Source: JAOUJD01 sp963726405 (GTDB lineage Bacteria > Pseudomonadota > Gammaproteobacteria > Burkholderiales > Burkholderiaceae_F). Taken from it: a stretch of DNA of 64,000 nucleotides. The notes beneath the pieces are model-generated. The model searched no databases and had not been told where the DNA came from. It saw only the letters and a list, made by a program, of their open reading frames with translations. A program made the position numbers and the translations under genes. This document shows positions 16,088 through 26,200 of the stretch, in pieces (position 1 is the first letter of the stretch; every line of letters starts with the position of its first letter). The DNA lies in NCBI GenBank assembly GCA_963726405.1, contig CAVSCF010000005.1, positions 620,001 to 684,000 of the forward strand, given 5' to 3'.

Positions 16088-18763
16088 CTACGCCGCCGCG
16101 GGTGATGGCAACAGGCGCCGCATCCGCAAGCCCTGCATCACCCACACCAGCACGACGATCAGCAGCCCGGGGATGTAGAACCAGTGCGCATTCATCCGAT
16201 CGGTGGGCACCTTGACGCCGACGATCTCGAAGCCCTGCTCGATACGCGCCTTGGCCGCGATGCTGCCGAAACGCACGTTGCTCACCTGAAGCATTTCTCC
16301 CATGCCGGAAACGGAGATGCCGACATCGGAGAGGCGTTTGCGTGCATCGGCGACCGCGTTTCCGGTGTTGCTCGTCTTCGGGCCCAGTTGAACGCCGACC
16401 GTCTTCTTCGTTTCCTCGCCTTCCAGCGACTGCCCGCGGATCAGGAACACGAGGCGGTCGCCCGGATCGAGGTTGGCGGCGACCTCGTAGAACTTCGACG
16501 CCGGCGCATCGCTGTATTCCGGTGCGACCTGGTCGGCGAACCAGTCGGGCCGGAACAGGAAGAAGGTCGCGAACAACAGCAGCACGATTTCCCACCAGCG
16601 GCACTTGATGCGGAACCACGCCATGGTCGCGGCGGCGAACACTAGCGAAGCAATCGTCGAGGCGAAGGCCACCAGCAGTGCCTCGCCCCAGCCGTGGACG
16701 TCGATCAGCAACAGCGCCGGATTGAAGATCCAGATGAAGGGCAGCACGACGGTGCGGAACGCGTACACGGATCCCTGCAGGCCGACGTCGATCGGGTTCT
16801 CCTTGGCGATCGCCGCCCCGGCGAAGCTCGCGAGACCCACCGGCGGCGTGATGTCGCCCATGATCCCGTAGTAGAAGACGAAAAGGTGCACGGCGATGAG
16901 CGGGATCACCAGGCCGGACTGTGCGCCGAGTTCCACCACCACGGGCGCCATCAGCGTGGCCACCAGGATGTAGTTCGCCGTGGTCGGCACCCCCATGCCC
17001 AGAACGAGGCAAACGAAGGCCGTGAAGAAGAGCATCACAAGGACGTTGCCCTGCGAAACGAACTCGACGAAGTCCGTCATCCGCAGGCCGAGGCCGGTCA
17101 GCGTGATCGCGCCGACGATGATGCCGGCGCAACCGGTGGCCACCGCAATGCCGATCATGTTGCGTGCGCCGTCGTCGCAACCCTGGATGACCTCGCGCGC
17201 GCCGTCGCGGAACTGAGTCGCGATACCACCCTGCCTGCGGAAGAATGCGATCAGCGGTCGCTGCGTGAGCATCAGCGCAACCTGCGTGACCACGCCCCAG
17301 AAAGCCGAAAGGCCGGGCGACAGCTCCTCGACCATCAGGCACCAGATCAGCACGCCGACGGGAATCAGGAAATGCAGGCCGGCCTTCACCGTCGGCCACG
17401 TCGGAGGAAGGATCGGGTTCTTGACGTCGATTTCCGTCGGCAGGTCGGGCTGCTTCGCCGCCACCCAGACGCTGTACACGTAGAGCGCCGCCAGCAGCAC
17501 GCCGAGGATCAGCGGCGCCGCGCCACCGAAGATCGCCTGTGCGCCGACCGCCACGTAGTAGATGACGCCGAGCACGACCGCGCTGCCCGCCAGGCCCAGT
17601 CCCCAGGACGTCAGCCGGTTGCCCATCGTGCGGTCGCGCTCGCGCGCCGTCGCGGACAGGCCGAGCTTCAGCGCCTCGAGGTGGACGATGTAGAACAACG
17701 CGATGTAGCTGATCGCTGCGGGGACGAATGCGTGCTTGATGATGTCCGAGTAGGGAATCCCGACGTACTCGACCATCAGGAACGCGGCCGCGCCCATCAC
17801 CGGCGGCATGATCTGCCCGTTCACCGACGACGCGGTCTCGATTGCGGCGGCCTTGACACCGCCGTAGCCCGCGCGCTTCATCAGTGGAATCGTGAAGATG
17901 CCGCCCGACACCACATTGCTGACCGACGAGCCGGATATGAATCCGTTCAGCGCCGACGAGACCACGGCGACCTTGGCGGGGCCACCACGCAGGTGCCCGA
18001 GCAGCGCGAAGCTCACCTGCATCATGTAGTTGCCGCCGCCTGCCCGGTCGAGCAGCGTGCCGAACAGCACGAACACGAAGATGAAGCTCACCGACACGCC
18101 GAGCGCGATCCCGAACACGCCCTCCGTGACCATCCACATGTGCGAAATCACACGCGGGACGGAGGCACCCTTGTGGGCAATGACGTCTGGCAGGTGGGGC
18201 CCGGCCATGGTGTACACGAGGAACAGCACGGCCAGCACGGCCATCGGGAGGCCGACGGCGCGCCGTGTAGCTTCGAGCAGCAGCAGCATGCCGACCGCGC
18301 CGACGACGACGTCGAGGGTCGTCGGGTTGCCCGGGCGCAGCGCCAGTTCCTGGTAGAAAACGATCAGGTACAGGGCGGTGGCGGCGCCGACGAATGCAAA
18401 CAGCCAGTCGTGCCAGGGCACATGGTCGCGCGGCGAACGCTTGAACGCAGGGAATGCAAGGAAAGCGAGAAAGAGGCCGAGGGCGAGGTGAATCGAGCGC
18501 GCCTCGGTGTCGTTGAAGAGGCCGAACCGCAGGCCGGCGGGCAGCGAAAACGGGATCGGGGACGCGTACCACATCTGGAATGCGACCCACAGCAGCCCGA
18601 CGCCCAGCATGACCTTCCCGGCGAAGCCCGCGGTCGAGCGGCCCCCGAAGTCGGTGTCCTTGACCAGCTGCATGACGTCCGTCTCGCCGAGTTGCATCTC
18701 GGCGGTGGGCGCCAGTTCATCTTCCAGTCTTGCCAGCTCTTTCTCGATCTTCTTCGGATCCAC
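16088..18763 (-). CDS. TRAP transporter fused permease (TAXI type, 4TM/12TM)
   Basis: Inner membrane permease of 891 residues that fuses the small DctQ-like and large DctM-like TRAP subunits, as is usual for TAXI systems. The N-terminal about 60 residues are cytoplasmic and acidic. Four transmembrane segments follow, then a long helical region with motifs such as GSSVSNVVSGGIFTIP and LGMGVPTTANYI, and a C-terminal DUF3394-like domain (about residues 740-850) with a final transmembrane helix. Ion-driven uptake of a carboxylate substrate delivered by the TAXI receptor is expected. The receptor gene is upstream; a hairpin with a T tract lies between the two. OCD follows 10 bp downstream. Confidence 0.9.
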   Translation of the reverse strand: MDPKKIEKELARLEDELAPTAEMQLGETDVMQLVKDTDFGGRSTAGFAGKVMLGVGLLWVAFQMWYASPIPFSLPAGLRFGLFNDTEARSIHLALGLFLAFLAFPAFKRSPRDHVPWHDWLFAFVGAATALYLIVFYQELALRPGNPTTLDVVVGAVGMLLLLEATRRAVGLPMAVLAVLFLVYTMAGPHLPDVIAHKGASVPRVISHMWMVTEGVFGIALGVSVSFIFVFVLFGTLLDRAGGGNYMMQVSFALLGHLRGGPAKVAVVSSALNGFISGSSVSNVVSGGIFTIPLMKRAGYGGVKAAAIETASSVNGQIMPPVMGAAAFLMVEYVGIPYSDIIKHAFVPAAISYIALFYIVHLEALKLGLSATARERDRTMGNRLTSWGLGLAGSAVVLGVIYYVAVGAQAIFGGAAPLILGVLLAALYVYSVWVAAKQPDLPTEIDVKNPILPPTWPTVKAGLHFLIPVGVLIWCLMVEELSPGLSAFWGVVTQVALMLTQRPLIAFFRRQGGIATQFRDGAREVIQGCDDGARNMIGIAVATGCAGIIVGAITLTGLGLRMTDFVEFVSQGNVLVMLFFTAFVCLVLGMGVPTTANYILVATLMAPVVVELGAQSGLVIPLIAVHLFVFYYGIMGDITPPVGLASFAGAAIAKENPIDVGLQGSVYAFRTVVLPFIWIFNPALLLIDVHGWGEALLVAFASTIASLVFAAATMAWFRIKCRWWEIVLLLFATFFLFRPDWFADQVAPEYSDAPASKFYEVAANLDPGDRLVFLIRGQSLEGEETKKTVGVQLGPKTSNTGNAVADARKRLSDVGISVSGMGEMLQVSNVRFGSIAAKARIEQGFEIVGVKVPTDRMNAHWFYIPGLLIVVLVWVMQGLRMRRLLPSPAAA

Positions 18764-18798
18764 AGCGGCTCTCCAGGCGTCGCCGTCAGCGACCCCGC

Positions 18799-18840
18799 AA
18801 AAAAACGACGGGCGGCAAGTCAGGGACCTGCCGCCCGTCG
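18799..18840 (-). terminator. Intergenic terminator/attenuator between TAXI receptor and permease
   Basis: Perfect 12-bp stem CGACGGGCGGCA/TGCCGCCCGTCG (18806-18817 with 18829-18840), 11-base loop. On the minus strand it is followed by seven T (seven A at 18799-18805). It lies in the 125-bp gap between receptor and permease, so partial termination would give more receptor than permease. Confidence 0.8.
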
Positions 18841-18888
18841 AACTTTACTCGTCCGGCGAGCGTTCGGCCGCTCGCCCTCGATGGCTGC

Positions 18889-19875
18889 TTACTTGATCCA
18901 GCCCTTCTCCTTGTAGTACCTGGCCGCACCTTCATGCAGCGGCGCGGACAGGCCGTTCTTGACCATGTCCTCGGGCTTCAGGTTGGCGAGCGCCGGATGC
19001 AGCTTCTTGAATTCGTCGAGGTTGTCGAACACGGTCTTCACGACCGTGTAGACCACGTCGGCAGGAACCTTGGCCGAGCTGACGATGGTCGCCTGCACGC
19101 CGAACGTCGTCGTGGTCTGCGGGTTGTTCGGGTACATGCCGCCCGGAATCGTGGCCACCGCGTAGTACGGCCTCTCCTTGACCAGCTTGTCCACCGCGGG
19201 ACCGGTCAGCGACACGAGCTTGGCGCCGCAGATGGTCGTCGGGTCCTGGATGTTGGCGGACGGGTGGCCGACGGCATAGAAGAAGCCGTCGATCTTGCCG
19301 TCGCAGAGCGCCGGGCCATGCTCGTCGGGTCGCAGTTCGGAGGCGAGGCCGAAGTCCGTGCGCTTCCAGCCCATCGCGCCGAGCAGTTCGTCCATCGAGG
19401 CCACGGTGCCCGAACCCGGGTTGCCAATGTTGAAGCGCTTGCCCTTGAAGTCCTCGAACTTGGAGATGTTCGCTTCCTTGCGCGCCACGACGGTGAACGG
19501 CTCCGGATGCAGCGCGAACACAGCGCGCAGATCGGACATCGCGCCGTCCTTCTGGAACTGGCCCTGGCCTTTGGTCGCGTTGAATTGCACGTCGGACTGG
19601 GCAACGCCGAACTCGATCTCGCCGGACTTCAGCAGGTTCACGTTGGCTACTGATCCGCCGGTGGACTCCACCGAGCAACGCAGGCCGTGCTTGGTGCGGT
19701 CACGGTTGACCAGGCGGCAGATCGCGCCGCCAGCCGGGTAGTACACGCCCGTGACGCCACCGGTGCCGATCGTGATGAATTTCTGTTGCTGCGCGCTCGC
19801 GACCTGCGGAAGCGCGCTCGCTGCGAAGGCCGCGGCAAACGCGGCGGTGCACATCGAAACGCGGAACAACTTCAT
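18889..19875 (-). CDS. TAXI family TRAP transporter solute-binding protein
   Basis: Periplasmic receptor of 328 residues with a Sec signal peptide (about residues 1-28, ending ASAQQ). The TAXI signature is clear: ITIGTGGVTGVYYPAGGAIC near the mature N-terminus, STGGSVANVNLLKSGEIEFG, and FNIGNPGSGT in the middle. It delivers substrate to the fused TRAP permease encoded next. TAXI receptors bind small carboxylates such as glutamate or 2-oxo acids; the neighbouring amino acid enzymes suggest an amino acid or a derived acid here. The start ATG at 19875 has GAGGAG upstream. Confidence 0.92.
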   Translation of the reverse strand: MKLFRVSMCTAAFAAAFAASALPQVASAQQQKFITIGTGGVTGVYYPAGGAICRLVNRDRTKHGLRCSVESTGGSVANVNLLKSGEIEFGVAQSDVQFNATKGQGQFQKDGAMSDLRAVFALHPEPFTVVARKEANISKFEDFKGKRFNIGNPGSGTVASMDELLGAMGWKRTDFGLASELRPDEHGPALCDGKIDGFFYAVGHPSANIQDPTTICGAKLVSLTGPAVDKLVKERPYYAVATIPGGMYPNNPQTTTTFGVQATIVSSAKVPADVVYTVVKTVFDNLDEFKKLHPALANLKPEDMVKNGLSAPLHEGAARYYKEKGWIK

Positions 19876-19943
19876 GAGCCCATCTCCTCTTTTTGGCTTG
19901 CTTGCTGGGGACCGAAAACGTTACGCCGCCGAATGATCGCACG

Positions 19944-19960
19944 CAAGGCGAACCGCCTTG
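19944..19960 (-). other. Hairpin just after the aminotransferase gene
   Basis: Perfect stem CAAGGCG/CGCCTTG with a three-base loop, starting four bases after the aminotransferase stop codon. There is no T tract, so it may stabilise the mRNA end or terminate weakly before the TAXI receptor gene. The rest of the 89-bp gap shows nothing else. Confidence 0.35.
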
Positions 19961-19964
19961 GTGC

Positions 19965-21317
19965 TTACACCCGCTCCCGCAGGGCGGTCGCGACCGCGAC
20001 GTCCACCGCCTCGACCAGCCGCTCGATGAGCAGATCGAGTTCGTCGTCGCTGATGATGAAAGGCGGAGCCAGGAGCACGTGGTCGCCCCGGGCGCCGTCG
20101 ATGGTGCCGCCCATCGGATAGGTCATCAGCCCGAGTTCCATGGCAGCCCTCTTGATGCGGACGTTGAGCTTGAGCTTCGAGTCGAAGGGCGCCTTGGTCG
20201 AGCGGTCGGCCACGAGTTCGATCGCCTGGAAAAGCCCCCGGCCACGCACTTCGCCGACGAACGGGTGGTCGCGAAAGGCCTCGTCCAGGGCTTCGCGCAA
20301 CCGTCGACCCTGATGTGCACACCGGTCCACCAGCCCGTCGCGCGCCATCACCTGCTGCACGGCCAGCGCCGCCGCGCATGCCACCGGGTGGCCGATGTAG
20401 GTGTGCCCGTGCTGGAAGAAACCCGTGCCGGCAGCGATGGCGTCGATGATCTTCCGTCCGATCAGCACCGCGCCCACCGGCTGGTATCCGCCGCCGAGCC
20501 CCTTGGCGATCGCCAGCAGGTCGGGCGCGACGCCTTCCTGCTCGCAGGCGTGCAGCGTGCCGGTGCGACCCATGCCGCACATCACCTCGTCGAGAATCAG
20601 CAGGATGCCATGCCGGTCGCAGATCTCCCGAATGCGCTTGAAGTACCCGGCGGGCGGTGTCAGCGCCCCGCTCGTGGCGCCGCCGACGGTTTCGGCGACG
20701 AAGGCGATGACGTTCTCGCCGCCGACGCGTTCGACCGTATCTGCGAATTCCTGCGCCAGGCGGGCACCGTACTGCGCATCGGTTTCACCATCGCGGCGGT
20801 CGCGGTAGGCATAGGTCGGCGAGACGTGCTCGACGTCGATCAGCAGCGGCGCGAACTGCCGGCGACGCCAGGCGTTGCCGCCAACCGCCAGCGCCCCGAG
20901 CGTGTTGCCGTGATAGCTGTTGCGGCGGGCGATGAAACGCGAGCGTTGCGGCTCGCCCTTCTCGACGAAGTACTGGCGCGCAAGCTTCAGCGCGGCTTCG
21001 ACCGCTTCCGAGCCGCCGGACACCAGATAGACGTGCGAGATTCCCTCGGGCGCGCTGCCGATCAGCGAATCGGCCAGCCGCTCTGCCACCTCGGTGGAGA
21101 AGAAGCTGGTGTGCGCGTACGCGATGCGATCGATCTGCGCGTGCATGGCGGCGAGCACGTCCGGATGCGCGTGCCCGAGGCAGGAGACCGCGGCCCCGCC
21201 GGAGGCGTCGAGATACCGCTTGCCCGTCGCGTCGGTGATCCAGCAGCCGGCCGCACTGGCGGCGATCGGGTAGTTACCGCGCAGCTGGCGGTGCAGAAGG
21301 TGGGAGTCGGGATGCAT
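19965..21317 (-). CDS. Class III PLP-dependent aminotransferase
   Basis: 450 residues, fold type I omega-aminotransferase/4-aminobutyrate aminotransferase family. Marks include the N-terminal DASGGAAVSCLGHAHP, the PLP phosphate-binding VSGGSEAVEAALKLAR, the acidic LILDEVMCGMGRTG (Asp contacting the pyridine nitrogen), and the lysine of AIAKGLGGGYQPVGA that carries PLP. The ATG at 21317 has AGGAGG six bases upstream and lies 44 bp inside the end of the dehydrogenase gene, so the two are probably coupled. It likely transfers the terminal or omega amino group of an imported diamine or amino acid. The substrate is not identifiable from sequence. Confidence 0.9.
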   Translation of the reverse strand: MHPDSHLLHRQLRGNYPIAASAAGCWITDATGKRYLDASGGAAVSCLGHAHPDVLAAMHAQIDRIAYAHTSFFSTEVAERLADSLIGSAPEGISHVYLVSGGSEAVEAALKLARQYFVEKGEPQRSRFIARRNSYHGNTLGALAVGGNAWRRRQFAPLLIDVEHVSPTYAYRDRRDGETDAQYGARLAQEFADTVERVGGENVIAFVAETVGGATSGALTPPAGYFKRIREICDRHGILLILDEVMCGMGRTGTLHACEQEGVAPDLLAIAKGLGGGYQPVGAVLIGRKIIDAIAAGTGFFQHGHTYIGHPVACAAALAVQQVMARDGLVDRCAHQGRRLREALDEAFRDHPFVGEVRGRGLFQAIELVADRSTKAPFDSKLKLNVRIKRAAMELGLMTYPMGGTIDGARGDHVLLAPPFIISDDELDLLIERLVEAVDVAVATALRERV

Positions 21318-22578
21318 GCAGAACCTCCTGGGCGCTCAACTGAAAGGGCGTCATGGAAATTGTAGGAGCGCGCCGTGCGAGCAGATCGCACACCAGGCGC
21401 GCGCTGCCCGCCGCCAGCGTCCACCCCAGCGCTCCGTGGCCGACGTTGAGGTAGAGATTGGCGAGTGGCGTGCGGCCGATGATCGGGCGCCCGCTCGGCG
21501 TGGTGGGCCGAAGCCCGGCCCACGGCTGCAGATCGCCGGCGATCACGTCGTAGCCGAGCACCTCCCGGGTCGCATCCATCAGCGCGCCGATCCGGCGCGG
21601 CGGGATGGAACGGTCGTCGTTGCCGATCTCGACGAAGCCGGCCACCCGCACGCTACGGCCCAGCGGGGCGAACACGATCTTGCGGCGGATGTCGGTGATC
21701 GATGCGCGCGGCAGCACGGCGCCGCGTTCCGGCCGCACAGTGATCGAGTATCCCTTCAACGGGAGAATCGGCAGGTCGACGCCGGCCGTTTGCCCGAGCG
21801 CGGCGGCGGCCTCGCCCGCGGCGAGCACATACGCGTCGGCGCGGATCGCGCCCGCGTCGCTGACGAGCGCGCGTACCTGCCCGTTCTCGCGGTCGATGCG
21901 CGTCACCGTCCGGCCGTACTGGAACTCGGCGCCCCGCCGCGCCAGCAGGGCGGCGATCTGTGTGCAGAACGCGCCGCAATCGGCCGCCGCTTCGGTCGGC
22001 GTCCACACGCCGCCCACGATCCTGTCCACGTAGCCGGCGATGGCGGGTTCGCGCTCCACGCACTGGGCGGCGGACAACACGACCTGCCCGCGCGTGCCGA
22101 GCGCTGCCTGGTAGACGACCTGCGCGCGGGCAGCCTCCAGCGAGGCGCCGTCCGGATACAGCACGAGCTTCCCGCCCCGCGTGAAATCGCACTCGATGCG
22201 CTCGCCCTCGATCAGAGGCTCGATGAACTCGCGCGACAGTTCGGCAAGTTTGAGCAAGGCCTCGGTGGTGTCGCGTGCCGCCTTCGTGTTCGCCTTCTTC
22301 AGGAACTGCAGGCCCCATCGAACCAGACGGAAGTCCGCGCGGGGATGAATCTTCAGTGGCGCGTGGCGCGACAGCAGCAGGCCGGGCAGCTTGCCGGGGA
22401 TCGAGGCGTCAGCCAGCGGCGCCACGAAGGCATACGACAGTTGCGCGCCGTTACCCCCGCTCGCGCCAAGGCCGGGACCCGGCTCGCGGTCGACCACCGT
22501 GACCGTGTGGCCTTCGCTCTGAAGGAAATAGGCGGTGGTTAGCCCGACGACGCCCGCGCCGATGATGCAGATGTGCAT
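21274..22578 (-). CDS. dadA: FAD-dependent D-amino-acid dehydrogenase (DadA-like)
   Basis: 434-residue flavoprotein of the DadA/glycine oxidase (DAO) superfamily that oxidises D-amino acids to 2-oxo acids, passing electrons to the respiratory chain. The dinucleotide-binding motif GAGVVGLTTAYFL is at residues 7-19, with the acidic residue VVDRE near 35. The C-terminus has the conserved PSGRPIIGRTPLANLYLNVGHGALGWTLAAGS pattern (in part) of DadA proteins. It is the first gene of the minus-strand cluster and overlaps the aminotransferase by 44 bp. DadA paralogues vary in substrate, so the symbol denotes the family only. Confidence 0.87.
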   Translation of the reverse strand: MHICIIGAGVVGLTTAYFLQSEGHTVTVVDREPGPGLGASGGNGAQLSYAFVAPLADASIPGKLPGLLLSRHAPLKIHPRADFRLVRWGLQFLKKANTKAARDTTEALLKLAELSREFIEPLIEGERIECDFTRGGKLVLYPDGASLEAARAQVVYQAALGTRGQVVLSAAQCVEREPAIAGYVDRIVGGVWTPTEAAADCGAFCTQIAALLARRGAEFQYGRTVTRIDRENGQVRALVSDAGAIRADAYVLAAGEAAAALGQTAGVDLPILPLKGYSITVRPERGAVLPRASITDIRRKIVFAPLGRSVRVAGFVEIGNDDRSIPPRRIGALMDATREVLGYDVIAGDLQPWAGLRPTTPSGRPIIGRTPLANLYLNVGHGALGWTLAAGSARLVCDLLARRAPTISMTPFQLSAQEVLHASRLPPSAPPAAR

Positions 22579-22659
22579 CGGCGCAGTCTAACGAGGCCGG
22601 GACGCGGACCGCCGCGCCGCGAAGCTGGGGTCTATCCGGGCGTGCGTTGCAGAAGGGGC

Positions 22660-23202
22660 TTACTTCCGGACGAGCGGCCGGAACCAGGTCGCGACGGAAG
22701 CCAGGGACAGGATGCTGAACCAGACCAGCGACCAGCCGGCGATGCTCAGGCCGAACAGCGTCCAGCCGGCCTGCGCGCAATCCCCGCTGCCCTTGAAGAC
22801 GCGCGGCAGCACCTGCGTCAACGGGAAGTTCTCCAGCATGACCTCGAGTCCCGGCCCGCACGCGAGGCTTTCCGGGTTCAACTGCAGCCGCACGTGCCAG
22901 CCGGCGATCCCGAGCCCGATGAGCGCCGCCAGCAGCATCAGCGCCGCCACGCCGCGGGCGGCCCGGCGCGGCGCGACGGCGGCCGCAAGCAGCCCGAAGA
23001 CGCCCACGAAGAAGTAGGCGATGCGCTGGAAGATGCACAGCGGGCACGGCTCGAGTCCCATCGCGTGCTGCAGGAACATGCCCACGCCGATGAGGCCGAA
23101 GGCGACCACGCCGATCGCGAGATAGGCCGCGCCGGCGCTGCGCCAGACGATGGTGGGGTCGAGTCGGTTCACGCGGCGGATGCTACCGGCTTGCGGGACC
23201 AC
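22660..23202 (-). CDS. dsbB: Disulfide bond formation protein DsbB
   Basis: Four-helix inner membrane thiol oxidoreductase that reoxidises periplasmic DsbA and passes electrons to quinone. The first periplasmic loop carries the CPLC motif in LEPCPLCIFQR. The second loop has the pair Cys in ESLACGP and Cys in GSGDCAQ, and the conserved quinone-site Arg follows CPLC-I-F-Q. The GTG at 23202 gives 180 residues, typical for the family. A GTG at 23172 would remove ten residues and is equally possible because neither has a strong ribosome-binding site. It overlaps the end of cusA by 34 bp, so it may be cotranscribed with the copper efflux operon; no dsbA is nearby. Confidence 0.9.
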   Translation of the reverse strand: MVPQAGSIRRVNRLDPTIVWRSAGAAYLAIGVVAFGLIGVGMFLQHAMGLEPCPLCIFQRIAYFFVGVFGLLAAAVAPRRAARGVAALMLLAALIGLGIAGWHVRLQLNPESLACGPGLEVMLENFPLTQVLPRVFKGSGDCAQAGWTLFGLSIAGWSLVWFSILSLASVATWFRPLVRK

Positions 23203-26200
23203 GCGCCCAGGCCCGCCTGGCGGGTCTTCACCATCATGTAGATCGCCGGGATCACGACCAGCGTCAGCACGGTGGACGAGATCATGCCGCCCACCATCGG
23301 CGCGGCGATCCTGCGCATGACTTCACTGCCCGTGCCGGTGCCCCACATGATGGGCAACAGGCCCGCGATGATCGCGACCACGGTCATCATCTTCGGCCGC
23401 ACCCGCTCGACGGCCCCTTCGATCATCGCGTCGTAGTGGTCCTGCAGCGTCATCCGCTCGCCCCTGGCCGCGCGCTCCGCGCGGATCTTCTCGAGCGCGT
23501 GATCGAGGTAGATCAGCATCACCACGCCGGTTTCCGCCGCGACGCCGGCCAGCGCGATGAAGCCGACGGCCACCGCGACGCTCAGGTTGTAGTCGAGCCA
23601 CCACAGCAGCCACACGCCGCCCACCAGCGCGAACGGCACCGACATCATCACGATCAGCGTCTCCGTCATGCGCCGGAAGTTCATGTACAGCAGCAGGAAG
23701 ATGATCACGAGCGTGAGCGGCACGACGAGCTTCAGCTTCTCGGTCGCGCGTTCCATGTACTCGAACTGGCCGCTCCACTGGATCGTGTAGCCGGGCAGGA
23801 AGTTCACCTGTTCGCGAACCGCCTTCTGCGCGTCGCGCACGTAGCCGCCGATGTCCCGGTCGCGGATGTCCACGTAGATGTAGGCGACGAGTTGCGCGTT
23901 CTCCGTCCGCACGGCCGGCGCGCCCTTCGACAGGCTCACCTTGGCGAGCTGCCCGAGCGGAATCATCGGCGCCCGCCCTTCCTTTTCCATCGTGGTGGGC
24001 ACGAGGACCTGCGTGGCGATCGCCTGCGGGTCGCTTCGATAGTCGCGCGGGTAACGCACGGCGACGCCGAATCGCTCGCGGCCTTCCACGGTCGTCGTGA
24101 TCATCTCGCCGCCAAGCGCGGTCGCGACCACCTCCTGCACATCACCGACCCGCACGCCGTAACGGGACAGTTTCTCGTAATCGGGCTGGATGTCCAGGTA
24201 GAAGCCGCCCGTGAGCCGCTCGGCGAACGCGCTGGTCGTTCCGGGAACGGTCTTCACCGCGTCTTCGATTTCCTTCGCCAGCCGCTCGATCTCGCCGAGG
24301 TCCCGGCCGAAGACCTTGATGCCGATGGGCGTGCGGATGCCCGTCGACAGCATGTCGGTCCGGGCACGGATGGGCATCGTCCAGGAGTTGGCGATACCGG
24401 GCAGTTGAACCGCCTTGTCCATCTCGGCGATCAGCTTGTCGGTCGTCATGCCCGGCCGCCATTGCGATTCGGGCTTCAGGTTGATCACCGTCTCGAACAT
24501 CTCGATTGGAGCCGGGTCGGTGGCCGTGATGGCGCGCCCGGCCTTGCCGAAGACCGACTCGACCTCCGGAAAGCTCTTGATGATCCGGTCCTGCGTCTGC
24601 AGCAGTTCAGCGGCCTTGGTGACCGACATGCCGGGCAGCCCCGTCGGCATGTAGAACAGCGTGCCTTCGTTCAGCGTCGGCATGAACTCGGCGCCCAGGC
24701 GCGATGCCGGGATCCACGAGACCACGAGAATCACGACCGCGAGGACGATCGTCAGGACGCGGTGATGCAGCACGAGGTCGATGACCGGGCGGTAGATCCA
24801 GATCAGGAACCGGTTGATCGGGTTCTTCTTCTCCGGCATCACGTTGCCGCGGATGAACAGCAGCATCAGCACGGGCACCAGCGTGACCGACAGCAGCGCG
24901 GCGGACGCCATCGCGAAGGTCTTCGTGTACGCGAGCGGCGCGAACATTCGTCCTTCCTGCGACTCCAGCGTGAACACCGGCAGGAACGACACGGTGATGA
25001 TCAGCAGGCTGAAGAACAGCGCCGGTCCGACCTCGATGCACGCGTCGCGGATCAGCGGCAGCCGGGGCGCGTCCGGCGGGGCGCGTTCCAGGTGCTTGTG
25101 CGCGTTCTCGATCATCACGATCGCCGCGTCGATCATCGCGCCGATGGCGATCGCGATACCGCCCAGGCTCATGATGTTGGCGTTGATCCCCAGCCAGCGC
25201 ATGGCGATGAACGCCATCAGGATCCCGACCGGAAGCATCAGGATCGCCACCAGCGCGCTGCGCGCATGCATCAGGAAGACGACGCAGACGACGGCGACGA
25301 TCAGCGCCTCCTCGGCCAGCGTGCGCTTCAGCGTGTCGATCGCACGCTCGATGAGCTGCGAGCGGTCGTACACCGGCACGATCTTCACGCCCTCCGGCAA
25401 TCCGGTGCTGATCTCCTGGATGCGCTTCTTCACGTTATCGATGACGTCGATGACGTGCGTGCCGTAGCGGGCAACCACGATGCCGCCCACCACCTCGCCC
25501 TCGCCGTTCAGTTCCGCGAGCCCGCGCCGCTCATCGGGTGCGAGCTCGATCCGCGCGACGTCTGACAGCCTCACAGGCACGCCCTTTTCGGCGCGCACCG
25601 TCAGCTTCTCGAGATCCGCGGCACCGCGCAGATAACCGATGCCGCGCACCATGTACTCGGTCTCCGACAGCTCGACGATGCGCCCGCCGACGTCGCGGTT
25701 GCTCATGCGGATCGTCTCGATGATCTTCGACAGCGGGAGGTTGTATGCCTGCAGCTTGCGCGGATCGACGGTGACGACATACTGCTGCACGAAACCGCCG
25801 ATCGACGCGACCTCCGACACGCCGGCGGCCTTCCACAGCTGGTAACGGATGAACCAGTCCTGCAGCGTGCGCAGTTCGGCGAGCGAACGGTTGGCGCCGG
25901 TCACGGCGTACTGGTAGACCCAGCCGACCCCGGTGGCGTCGGGTCCCAGCGTCGGCGTGACACCGGTCGGCAGCCGCGCGGTCGCGGCGCTCAGGTACTC
26001 GAGCACGCGGGACCGTGCCCAGTAGATGTCGGTGCCGTCCTCGAAGATGATGTAGACGAAGGACGCACCGAAGAAGGAGAACCCGCGCACGACCTTCGAA
26101 CGCGGCACGCCGATCATCGCCGTGGTCAGCGGATACGTGACCTGATCCTCGACGACCTGCGGTGCCTGACCTGGAAATTCGGTGAACACGATGACCTGCA

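Noticed and set aside
16694..18916. 740-codon plus-strand frame across the TRAP permease
   Set aside because: Low-complexity His/Arg/Asp-rich translation antisense to a clear 891-residue permease.
19944..19960. Hairpin after the aminotransferase as a strong terminator
   Set aside because: No T tract follows on the minus strand, so it was listed only as a hairpin.
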